Part shown: positions 52,200-61,083 of the stretch, in pieces
Position numbering within the stretch: the stretch's first letter is position 1
Layout of the letters: every line of letters begins with the position of its first letter
Source: Skermanella pratensis
Lineage (GTDB): Bacteria > Pseudomonadota > Alphaproteobacteria > Azospirillales > Azospirillaceae
Reading direction: 5' to 3'
Assembly: GCF_008843145.1 (NCBI RefSeq)
Contig: NZ_CP030265.1
Coordinates: 773,001 to 837,000, forward strand
Length of the DNA stretch: 64,000 nucleotides
The notes under the pieces: generated by a model
What the model was told of the DNA's origin: nothing
Databases searched by the model: none
Seen by the model: only the letters and a program-made list of their open reading frames with translations
Translations under genes and position numbers: made by a program

Positions 52200-53229
52200 G
52201 TCCGAGGACCTCTACCGACAGGTTGTTGACTTGGATGAACGAGATGGCGGACTGCACCGCCTCGGCGCCGCCGACCGCCTCGACCACCAGGATGCCGAAC
52301 GGGGCGCCCTGGATATGGTCGATCCGTCCGTGCAGGATGTTCACGTCGAGCCCGAAGCGCCGGGTCAGCTGGCTGATGATCGGCGTGTTGGCCATGGCGC
52401 CCTTGAAGGTGATGCGCAGCACCGGGTTGCCGCCGGGCAGCGGCTCCGCCACCAGCCGGGCGGCCAGGGTCTCCGGCAGTTCGGCCCCGGCCACGGCCGA
52501 GACGAAGCTGCGGGTCGTCGGGTGCCGGGGCGCCGTGAACACGTCGAACACGTCGCCGCGCTCGATGATGCGGCCGGCCTCCATGACGGCGACGTGGTGG
52601 CAGATCTCCTTGATCACCGCCATCTCGTGGGTGATCAGGACGATGGTCAGGCCGAGCTTCTCGTTGATGTCGGCCAGCAGGCGCAGGATCGACGTGGTGG
52701 TTTCCGGGTCGAGCGCCGAGGTCGCCTCGTCGCACAGCAGCACCTTGGGCTCGCTGGACAGGGCGCGGGCGATGCCGACCCGCTGCTTCTGGCCGCCGCT
52801 CAGCTCGGCGGGATAGCGGTCCCGCTTGTCGCCGAGGCCGACCAGGTCGAGCAACGGCTCCACCTTCGCCTTGATCTCCGCCTTGCGCAGCCCGGCCAGT
52901 TCCAGCGGCAGCGCCACATTGTCGTACACGGTGCGCGACGACAGCAGGTTGAAGTGCTGGAAGATCATGCCGATGCCGCGCCGGGCGGCGCGCAGGCCGG
53001 AACCGTCCAGCGCCGCCATGTCGACCCCGTCGACCGTGACCCGCCCGGCGGTCGGCCGCTCCAGCATGTTGACCACGCGGATCAGCGTGCTCTTGCCCGC
53101 CCCGCTGCGGCCGATGATCCCGAAGATCTCGCCGCGGCCGACGGAAAGGTCGATCCCGTCGAGAGCGCGAACCTCGGGACCGCCGCCCCGCCCGGGAAAC
53201 ACCTTCTCGACACCGTGAAACTCGATCAT
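52168..53229 (-). CDS. metN: Methionine ABC transporter ATP-binding protein
   Basis: 353 residues from the ATG at 53229, chosen because GGGGT lies seven bases upstream; an ATG two codons earlier is too close to it. Walker A is IIGRSGAGKSTLI, the signature is ELSGGQKQRVGIARAL, Walker B is VLLCDEATSALD. The C-terminal ~100 residues form the NIL regulatory domain (VLRITFKGAMANTPIISQL), which in MetN senses internal methionine and inhibits transport. Thus uptake is controlled both by the riboswitch and allosterically. Confidence 0.94.
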   Translation of the reverse strand: MIEFHGVEKVFPGRGGGPEVRALDGIDLSVGRGEIFGIIGRSGAGKSTLIRVVNMLERPTAGRVTVDGVDMAALDGSGLRAARRGIGMIFQHFNLLSSRTVYDNVALPLELAGLRKAEIKAKVEPLLDLVGLGDKRDRYPAELSGGQKQRVGIARALSSEPKVLLCDEATSALDPETTTSILRLLADINEKLGLTIVLITHEMAVIKEICHHVAVMEAGRIIERGDVFDVFTAPRHPTTRSFVSAVAGAELPETLAARLVAEPLPGGNPVLRITFKGAMANTPIISQLTRRFGLDVNILHGRIDHIQGAPFGILVVEAVGGAEAVQSAISFIQVNNLSVEVLGHVPASLRAAG

Positions 53230-53241
53230 CCCCATACCCCG

Positions 53242-53282
53242 CAAAAACAAAAATCCGCCCACAGCAGCTACGCCGGGCGGAT
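53242..53282 (-). terminator. Intrinsic terminator downstream of the SAM-II aptamer
   Basis: On the minus strand an ATCCGCCC/GGGCGGAT stem with a 14-base loop is followed at once by TTTTTGTTTTTG. It lies between the aptamer and metN, only 13 bases before the start codon, so it is an expression-platform terminator rather than the end of another gene. Confidence 0.85.
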
Positions 53283-53288
53283 CCCCAC

Positions 53289-53340
53289 GCTCTTTAGCTG
53301 CATTTATAAAGCGCCCGCAATCTGGTGCTCAAATCGGCGC
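53289..53340 (-). ncRNA. SAM-II riboswitch controlling metNIQ
   Basis: The minus-strand sequence reads GCGCCGATTTGAGC ... GATTGC-GGGCGC, closing the P1 stem (GCGCC/GGCGC), then TTTATAAATGCAGCTAAAGAGC (partial quotes), the pseudoknot-forming tail. It matches the SAM-II consensus CGATTTG ... TTGC ... ATAAATG ... GCTAAA closely. SAM binding should favour the downstream terminator and stop methionine uptake gene expression. Confidence 0.9.
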
Positions 53341-53350
53341 TGTGAATTGC

Positions 53351-53378
53351 TATATAATCACATGCTGCGCTGCGTCAA
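53351..53378 (-). promoter_or_regulatory. Promoter of the SAM-II-metNIQ transcript
   Basis: TTGACG (53373-53378) and TATATA (53351-53356) on the minus strand with a 16-base spacer. The predicted start falls within a few bases of the first aptamer nucleotide, as expected for a riboswitch leader. Confidence 0.6.
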
Positions 53379-53549
53379 ATGGAATTTCCGACGCATCTCC
53401 CATGTGGTTTGTGCAGGCCACCGCTCCGGCACCTCTCGGGAATTCCTCTGGAATCTCTCCGGGACGAGGGCTTCCCGCACCGGAGAGGGAGCCAAGCAGC
53501 CGCTTGCGGAAGCACGCTTTTGTGGCTATGGTCCGCCCCACCTCAAGGC

Positions 53550-53624
53550 TGGGGCGTCGCCAAGCGGTAAGGCAGCGGTTTTTGGTACCGCCATACGCAG
53601 GTTCGAATCCTGCCGCCCCAACCA
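53550..53624 (+). tRNA. tRNA-Gln (anticodon UUG)
   Basis: A complete cloverleaf: acceptor TGGGGCG/CGCCCCA, D arm GCC-AAGCGGTAA-GGC, anticodon stem GCGGT/ACCGC with loop TTTTGGT (anticodon TTG at 53582-53584), T arm GCAGG-TTCGAAT-CCTGC, discriminator A and encoded CCA (53622-53624). A promoter-like TTGCGG-N17-TATGGT lies at 53504-53532. Its 3' end faces an accessory region, but I found no repeated copy of the tRNA end that would mark an attachment site. Confidence 0.97.
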
Positions 53625-53829
53625 GCTCATTTAAGGCTAAGAAGCAAAAGCTTATCTGAGGTTTTGGCAAGCGGGTGGTACACAATGGCGACTGCCTCGA
53701 GCTGGCACTCCCTTTCGGGGCTAATTTGAGAATGGGTGTGTACCAGTTGCCGCGCTGAACGGGCACCCGCAGCGCTGCTTGAACGTGAACCGCGTTTTAC
53801 GGGCATTGTCGGCATCAATAAAGTAGGAG

Positions 53830-54248
53830 ATGATGTCGCTCATCAGTTTCCTCTCCTCTGCGGATGTTTTGATGCCGGCTCTTGTGTTCATTGAGGTTGC
53901 GGTGCCCCCCGATACTAGCACCACTGAGCGAGGTCGTGTTCTCGAGAGGTTCGCTCGGAAGTTCTTGGTAACACAGAATTTTGAGGTTACGGAAGAACTC
54001 CGGATCACCGGAATGGAGGTCGATCTGCTTGCGACAGAACGCACAACTGGTGAGAGAGTTCTTGTCGAATGCAAAGCGCATCGCGCGAATATCGCTGCAG
54101 AGGTTCTCTTCAAAATCCTCGGGCAAGTCATGGGGAAGAGCTTCTCCGCTGGCTGGCTGATCTCAACGTATGCATTAAGCAAGGATGCAAAGGGCTTCTG
54201 TGACGAATGGAATGCTAAGTCACCCGAAGAACGGCGCCGGTTGCAGAC
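53830..54248 (+). pseudogene. 5' part of a PD-(D/E)XK nuclease-STAND NTPase gene, cut by IS66
   Basis: The first 137 codons of a larger gene. The nuclease core is visible as GMEVDLLA (Asp65) followed by VLVECKAH (Glu80, Lys82), the D...ExK pattern of Mrr/restriction-type endonucleases. The frame then runs ERRRLQT and enters the inserted IS66 element, ending 30 codons later. The continuation (LQTYDPGRLIRRLVDAG) starts at 55971 in exactly the matching frame. Start is either of two adjacent ATGs (53830 or 53833) with AGGAG right before; an in-frame ATG at 53872 is a further option. Confidence 0.82.
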
Positions 54249-55970
54249 GGACTTGGTCAGTTTCGTCGGCGGATAGCGGCCACGGCGGTTTGCTGTGGAC
54301 TACGCTGAGGCGTTTTGGCGGATGAGATCGGGGAGCCAGGGCACGCGGTCGGCGTCCGGGATATTTAGCCGAGCCCCGAGGTAGTCCCAGAACGAGATGG
54401 CGAGCTTGGAGCAGGTTTTCAGTAAACTGAGGAAGGTGTCCCGCGCCTGCTTGCCGGCCGCGGAGCGGGTCTCGCCGGAGATCCTGCGTTTGGTGACGAA
54501 GCTGCGGACGTCGTTCTCCGAGCCGTTGGTGTGCAGCGGGATATCTGGCCGGTCGAGGACAAGCAGCAGCTCGTCCTTGTTGGCAAGGGTCCGGGCGACG
54601 GCCTCATCGAGTTCGGCAAAGCCGGTGACCCGGGTGAAGATCCGATCGAAGCGCCGCCTCAACGCCGTTCGGCGGATGGCGTTCGGGTCGTCCTTGTAGA
54701 GTTTGAGATCGGCGTAGAACCACCAGACCAGCTGGCGCTGCAGCGCGACCTGGCGCTGCTGCTCGTTGGTCACGCAGACGATCCGGCGGAGATGGCGCTC
54801 GGCGTGGATCCAGCACAAGGCGTGCTGGAAAACGTCGAACTGACCGGCATCATCGGAGATGATCACGGTGTCGGTCAGCAGGCCGCGGGCGACGATGGCT
54901 CCGACCATGGCCGCCTCGGTGACCCGCCGACGATGACCGGCGCCGAAGCCGAAGCTGTCCAGCTGGGCCTGCCACGCCGCATCGTCGGCAAAGCTCCGGG
55001 GTCCGGCGGCGAGCAGAGCGGCGACGATGCTTTCCGGCACGCCGTGTTCGACCAGGTAGGCCAGCGCCGTGGCATTGATCACGTAGTCGGGATGGCCGGC
55101 ACGGAGTAGGTCGAGGAAGTTCAGTCGGCTCTTCGACGGCCGGGTAGCGAACCAGGCGAAGCGGTCATTGCCAATGTGCGTCGTGTACTCGTTGGCCCCA
55201 GCGTGGCGGGCGCCGGTATCATCGACCGTCACCCAGGCGGCAGTTGCCAGCCCGGCCTCCAGGATGGCGTCCTTCTCGGCATGGAAAGCATCCTTGTTGG
55301 CCGTCAGGAGGGTGATAATCTGACCCTTGGAAATGCGCACGCCCAGGCCTCTCAGCTGGGCGCGCAGGCGCTCCACCGTCACCTGCCCCTGGACGTGCTG
55401 CATCAGCACGAAGCGCACGATCCCGGGGCCAAAGTGGCCGCGCACCTCGGGCGGCAGCGGTGCGATGATCTCCTGGCCGTCCGGTGTCACCCAGCGCTCG
55501 CGGCGGAAGCGGATGACCTGCGGCGCCAGGATCAGATCCTGCACGGTGAAGGGCTCGAAGCCGCGCCGGCGCGAGCCCGCCGGGGCCTCGATGACAAGGG
55601 TGCGCTCCGTGGTCACCGGCGGGGTGCGCCGGCCACTCTGCCGGTTGCGCCGCTGCCGGCGCGCCTCCTTGGTCCTGGCCCGCCTGTCCGGCTCTGTCGC
55701 CTTGTCCATGCCGCCCGGTGCCAGCTTCGGTTTCTTCGGTAGATCCTTCAGCTGGGCGTTCTCTGCCCGCAGCTGCTGGTTCTCCTCTTCCAATGTCGAT
55801 ACGCGAACCAGCAGCTCGACCACCAGCTTCTTCAGCTCGGCGAGAGACAGGGCGTCCAAGTCTGGAAGCGGCGCTACGGACATGGCTTAGACAACCATGT
55901 CCACCCTCATCATGGGAAGCCCTCACATCACCTCGACACACCCGCCGACCGGGGAAACTGACCAAGTCCG
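54248..55970 (-). mobile_element. IS66-family insertion sequence (single-gene type)
   Basis: A 1.72-kb element with inverted ends CGGACTTGGTCAGTTTC (left, from 54248) and its complement at the right end (to 55970). TTGCAGAC occurs on both sides (54241-54248 and 55971-55978), a 7- to 8-base target duplication depending on whether one C is counted in the inverted repeat. Only the large transposase is present, as in the ISBst12-like subgroup that lacks tnpA and tnpB. The perfect ends and duplication indicate a recent insertion. Confidence 0.92.
54300..55883 (-). CDS. IS66-family transposase
   Basis: 527 residues. A Leu/Glu-rich coiled-coil N-terminus (ELLVRVSTLEEENQQLRAENA, partial) and a basic region precede the DDE catalytic core: WVTVDDTGARH, VIISDDAGQFD with CWIHAERHLRR, and LHTNGSENDVRSF. 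The C-terminal RISGETRSAAGKQARDTF is the conserved IS66 end. All catalytic acids are present and the frame is intact, so the element may be active. Confidence 0.95.
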   Translation of the reverse strand: MSVAPLPDLDALSLAELKKLVVELLVRVSTLEEENQQLRAENAQLKDLPKKPKLAPGGMDKATEPDRRARTKEARRQRRNRQSGRRTPPVTTERTLVIEAPAGSRRRGFEPFTVQDLILAPQVIRFRRERWVTPDGQEIIAPLPPEVRGHFGPGIVRFVLMQHVQGQVTVERLRAQLRGLGVRISKGQIITLLTANKDAFHAEKDAILEAGLATAAWVTVDDTGARHAGANEYTTHIGNDRFAWFATRPSKSRLNFLDLLRAGHPDYVINATALAYLVEHGVPESIVAALLAAGPRSFADDAAWQAQLDSFGFGAGHRRRVTEAAMVGAIVARGLLTDTVIISDDAGQFDVFQHALCWIHAERHLRRIVCVTNEQQRQVALQRQLVWWFYADLKLYKDDPNAIRRTALRRRFDRIFTRVTGFAELDEAVARTLANKDELLLVLDRPDIPLHTNGSENDVRSFVTKRRISGETRSAAGKQARDTFLSLLKTCSKLAISFWDYLGARLNIPDADRVPWLPDLIRQNASA

Positions 55971-58340
55971 TTGCAGACCTACGATCCTGGCCGACTCATT
56001 CGGCGGCTTGTCGACGCGGGGTTGATCCGTTCACCGGAGATACTCGAGCGGCCCGTAGGGCTCCGAATTGCGGAAGAAGCATATCTACTACTAACTCCAT
56101 CGGGAGAGTATTGGGCCCTTCCTGTTTCCGATGCCAGCACGGGTGTGCGACAGTCTGCGCTGCTGTTCGATGCTGTTACTGGCGCCAGGGTGCATGATGA
56201 AGGAACATTAGACACTGTCGCCCAAACAGATACATCGCTGGCGGATCTAACGTGGCTCTCAGGTCGAACTGAGAAACTCAACGCTGATTCAGATCGCCTG
56301 CGGGAAGAGCTTCAGAGCATCGTTCGAGTTCCGGTTGCTGACCACTGGGCAGACTACCGGCCAGCAAGACCTGAAGACTTTGTAGGGCGCGATAAGATTC
56401 TGTCAGGCGTCTTTTCGTTGCTGGAGCGCGTACGAGGCCGAGAAACGCGCACGCGTCTGCTGGCGATCAAAGCTCCATCTGGTTGGGGTAAGAGTTCTTG
56501 CGTATTGAAGATCGCGGCACGTGGCGAGCGGCCACGAGACCAAAAGCGGTATTTCATCTTCGCGGTTGATTGTCGTGCCGCAGCTTCACGGCGCTTCGGC
56601 GAACTTGCACTATTCCGCACGTTTGAAGAGGCGATCCGGCATAAATTTGTTTCGAACCCTGGCGAGTTTACGTTCGGTGGTGCCGACAATCCATTTGCTA
56701 CCGAAGCAATGCGAACAATAGCTGCCGAACTGAAGCAGGAAGGTAAGGTCGTCTGTCTCCTTTTTGATCAGTTTGAGGAGCTACTCTACAAGGATGAACT
56801 CTCTACAGTTTTTGATGAAATCAAAACATTGTGTAACGCCGTTGATGAAGCGCAAGAAAACGTAGTGATAGGCTTTTCATGGAAGACTGACGGAGCCATT
56901 CCGCCAGAGCACAAGGCGTATCATTTATGGCATTTGCTCGCAGATCGACGGCTTGAATTCGAGTTGACTCCATTCTCAGTTCATGAAGTCTCGACAGCCC
57001 TGAACAGGTTTGGCCAAGAACTAGGTCAACCTTTGGTGCCACAGCTGCGACGGTTATTGCAAGACCACTGTCAAGGGTATCCTTGGTTGCTGAAGAAACT
57101 TTGCATACACATCCTGGCACAAGCAAGGGCAGGGCTTGACCAGAATGATGTCTTGGTTCGGTCTCTAAGTATTCAGGAGTTGTTCGAGAAGGATGTTGAG
57201 CTCCTTAGTTCTGCTCAGCTTGCTTGTCTGAAAGCAACTGCTAATGATGCTCCGGCAGAATTTTTTAAAATTGTTAATACTTTTGGGGAAGAGGTAGTCT
57301 CAAGTCTCATAGATAGAAGACTTTTGGTAAAGACCGGCCCAAGATTGAACATATATTGGGATATATTCCGTGATTATATTTTGACTGGCAAGGTCCCGCA
57401 AATCCCGGTCACTTACGTTCCCCAAGCCAGTTACCATCGGTATGCCCAGGCGCTATCATTTCTTCTCAATAAGGACGAGGTGACTTATGGTGCGCTTGCT
57501 GCTGTTTTGGGCCTCAGTGAGGGGGCGACTGATAACATAGTCCGGGATTTGGTCAGCATCGGCAATGCAGAAGCCAACCGCAAAGCTGAGGTGGTGAAGG
57601 CCTTGCAAGAGGATGAGACGACAGCAGCGCGGGTTGTACACGAGTTTTGCCGATCACATGTCGCGTACCGAAGGATAGTGTCGGAGGTTGGAGTAGGCGG
57701 CACATTTTCGGAGGACGGATTTAGGCACATGCTTCGGGACAACCCGGGCATTGCTGCTGCCACTGAACATACCTGGGAAGTATACGCTCAGCGCATGCTT
57801 AGGTGGTTCATGGGCGTTGGCCTGATTCAGCCTGACGGAGCGACGTATCTGTTGCGGGAGGGCTCGCAGAAAGGGCTACGCTCGCAGCATCTCGACAGTG
57901 GAAACGAGCGTCGCGGCGAGCACCTTTTTCTTGGCGAGTCGCCTCCGGCAAAGGTGGTCGCCGCGCTCATTGAAGCCCGGGAGCGACCGACTTTGTCTCA
58001 TTCAGAGCTTTCAACACGTCACGGCCGAAACGCAGTGAGGGCTCTAAGGAACCTTCGTCTGTACGGGCCTTCTGGCATTTCCAACTTAGTAAATTCTACT
58101 GACGCAGTCACGCTCGTCCAAGGTGCCGCTGCAGCGGGTCGCGCTGTAGATCTTGCACGGCAATTGCTCGCCGACCAACCGAGGATTACGGGAGAAGCTA
58201 TTGGGGAGGCAATTTCAGAAAAGTTGGGGCGAGATTGGTCGCGAGGTTCTATGAGGCGCTGCGGTAACGCGTTGCGCCAATGGGCGGCATGGATAAACGC
58301 TAGTAATGGTATGGTAACGGGAAACGATCCCAATGTCTAG
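55971..58340 (+). pseudogene. 3' part of the nuclease-STAND NTPase gene, cut by IS66
   Basis: 789 codons continuing the gene interrupted at 54248; rejoining the parts gives about 926 residues. A linker domain of ~130 residues (LTPSGEYWALPVSDA) leads to a STAND-type NTPase: FVGRDKILSGVFSLLE, Walker A KAPSGWGKSS, Walker B VCLLFDQFEELL. The C-terminal ~400 residues look like winged-helix and helical repeats (YGALAAVLGLSEGATDNIV; HSELSTRHGRNAVRALRNL). Base composition is clearly lower in G+C than the neighbours, indicating transfer. Architecture (nuclease effector, STAND switch, sensor-like tail) resembles anti-phage Avs-type proteins but is shorter. Read alone from the TTG it lacks its nuclease. 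Confidence 0.8.
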
Positions 58341-58406
58341 TGGAGGCGTTGGTCAAATGCGTTTGCAGTGTCAACCGGAAGGATGTTCGACACCGGAGAG
58401 AAGCCT

Positions 58407-58733
58407 ATGATTGAGACGCTCACGATTTCCCGCGCCGAGTACGACGCGCTCACCGAGCGGGTTGCGGACTTGGAAGACATCCTCGCCGCGATGAACGCGC
58501 GCGGCGGTCAGCCGATGCCGCTGGAGTGGGCCGGGCGCATCATCAATGGGGAGAGCGCCGTCCGCGTTTGGCGCGAGTTCCGAGGACTGTCGTTGCGGGC
58601 GCTCGCAGCCAAGTCGGGAGTGAGCGCGGGTTATCTGTCCGAGATCGAGGCGGGCAAGAAGCCTGGGTCGGTGGAGGCTTACAAGGCGCTCGCCGAGGCC
58701 TTGGACACATCCGTCGATTGGCTGGTTCTGTGA
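58407..58733 (+). CDS. XRE-family helix-turn-helix regulator, antitoxin-like
   Basis: 108 residues from the ATG at 58407 (GGAGAG eight bases upstream). The first 30 residues (LTISRAEYDALTERVADLED) resemble the N-terminus of antitoxins paired with RelE-like toxins, and the HTH is VWREFRGLSLRALAAKSG with VSAGYLSEIEAGKKPGSVE. No toxin gene is present on either side, so it is an orphan or a regulator of the neighbouring nuclease-STAND gene, whose stop is 66 bases upstream. Confidence 0.8.
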   Translation: MIETLTISRAEYDALTERVADLEDILAAMNARGGQPMPLEWAGRIINGESAVRVWREFRGLSLRALAAKSGVSAGYLSEIEAGKKPGSVEAYKALAEALDTSVDWLVL

Positions 58734-59397
58734 CCGCAGGGCGGGATGAGCGGCGGCCCGCTCGATAGGGGCGGGGTACAAGGGCGACGGGCTGAGGGAT
58801 GCCGCCTGCGCCGTGGTCTTCAAGGAGAAGGAGAGCCACGGCAAACCATTTCCGGTTCTGAAATGTGTTTCCGGATTTCGGTTCCACGGCAGGATTGAGG
58901 ATTGCAATCCTGAAGATTTGAGGATAAAAAACCTTGCAAGCTCCGTTATCCTTCTCTTCATCCACCGGCGCACGCTCATTGGAGCGGTTTCCGACCAAGT
59001 TGACCAGCTCCGGTCCCTGCGGCCTGCCGTTCCACTCGCCGCGATGCGTTGGGCCACGGCCCAACCTATGGTTTGACGCGAAGCGGCGGTGATGCGGGCC
59101 GTCGAGCGTAGCAACTGTTTTTGTGAGCCGCATCGTTGGGTGTGGATATACAACTTCAAGCAGCATGCATGGTCACGGGAAGACGCCGCCGTCAGCGGTT
59201 TGCCGCGGCGGTTGTCGGACGTGCTCTTGGCCGCCCCCACCTCGGTCCAGCGGGCGGCGGGCGGAGCGGCCATCAAGGACGCTGCGCGCCGCTCCGCGGT
59301 GGCCTTCGGCCCTCCTTGACCGCCGCTCCGCCCGCCGCCCGCTGGACCGAGGTGGGGACGGAGGGATGGTGCCGCCGGTCGAACAAAGGGATGGGGC
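58734..59397. other. Gene-free stretch with large inverted repeat
   Basis: About 660 bases without a supported gene. It holds a small palindrome AGGATTGCAATCCT (58898-58911), one arm of the 26-base inverted pair (59042-59067) and the 45-base hairpin at 59235-59357. Parts may be decayed insertion-sequence DNA. Confidence 0.5.
59235..59357. repeat. 45-bp inverted repeat, very stable hairpin
   Basis: Arms at 59235-59279 and 59313-59357 match at 43 of 45 positions, around a 33-base G+C-rich loop. It lies 41 bases beyond the IS110 transposase stop. It could be the element's structured non-coding end or a terminator protecting it from read-through. Confidence 0.75.
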
Positions 59398-60604
<1,207 letters not shown>

Positions 60605-60715
60605 AGGTTGGGCCGTGGCCCAACGCATCGGCCCGGCTGTCCCGGCCGGATCGACCTGATCGGGCAGCGTTAGTCGCGTGCTGGCGGAGGACTGGGGAAC
60701 ATAAAGTTTCCAGGT

Positions 60716-61070
60716 ATGAATCACGACTTTTGTTGACATCCCCGAGGGGGTGTAGCCATCGCCGACACGGTCGCCCGCGCCGTTTCCGGCAGCTCCAGAC
60801 ATCACGTTAAGGAGTACGCATGACGACTTTTGCTGACATCCCCGTGGGGGCGTAGCCACCGCCGGCACTGTGACCCGGGCATCTGTGGCGGTTCCTGACA
60901 GTCACGCGAAGGAGTACGCATGATGACGTTCGCTGACATTTTTGGGGGTGGGGGGCCACCGCCGGCACCCTATCCCCGGAACGTGCCGGCAACTCCGGAT
61001 GATCAGGGCGAGGCGAACGGATGATCACGTTTGTTGACATGCTCCCGGGGGGTGAGCGGCATGGCGGGCA
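60716..61070. repeat. 100-bp tandem repeats, about 3.5 copies
   Basis: The segment ACGACTTTTG-TGACATCCCC recurs with a period of 100 or 101 bases (TGACAT at about 60734, 60834, 60934 and 61035). The second and third junctions carry AAGGAGTACGCATGA, a ribosome site and start codon, so the units open tiny frames such as MTTFADIPVGA and MMTFADIFGGGG, and the last opens MITFVDMLPGG. The array lies between the IS110 region and the DUF4384 gene. It is not a CRISPR array: there are no short identical repeats with unique spacers. Confidence 0.8.
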
Positions 61071-61083
61071 CCCCGCCGCCCGA

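Noticed and set aside
53550-53624. tRNA-Gln 3' end as a proven integration site
   Set aside because: No repeated copy of the tRNA end and no integrase gene were found downstream, so no attachment sites are annotated.
60716-61070. Possible CRISPR array
   Set aside because: Units are 100 bp and similar along most of their length; there are no short identical repeats with unique spacers and no cas genes.
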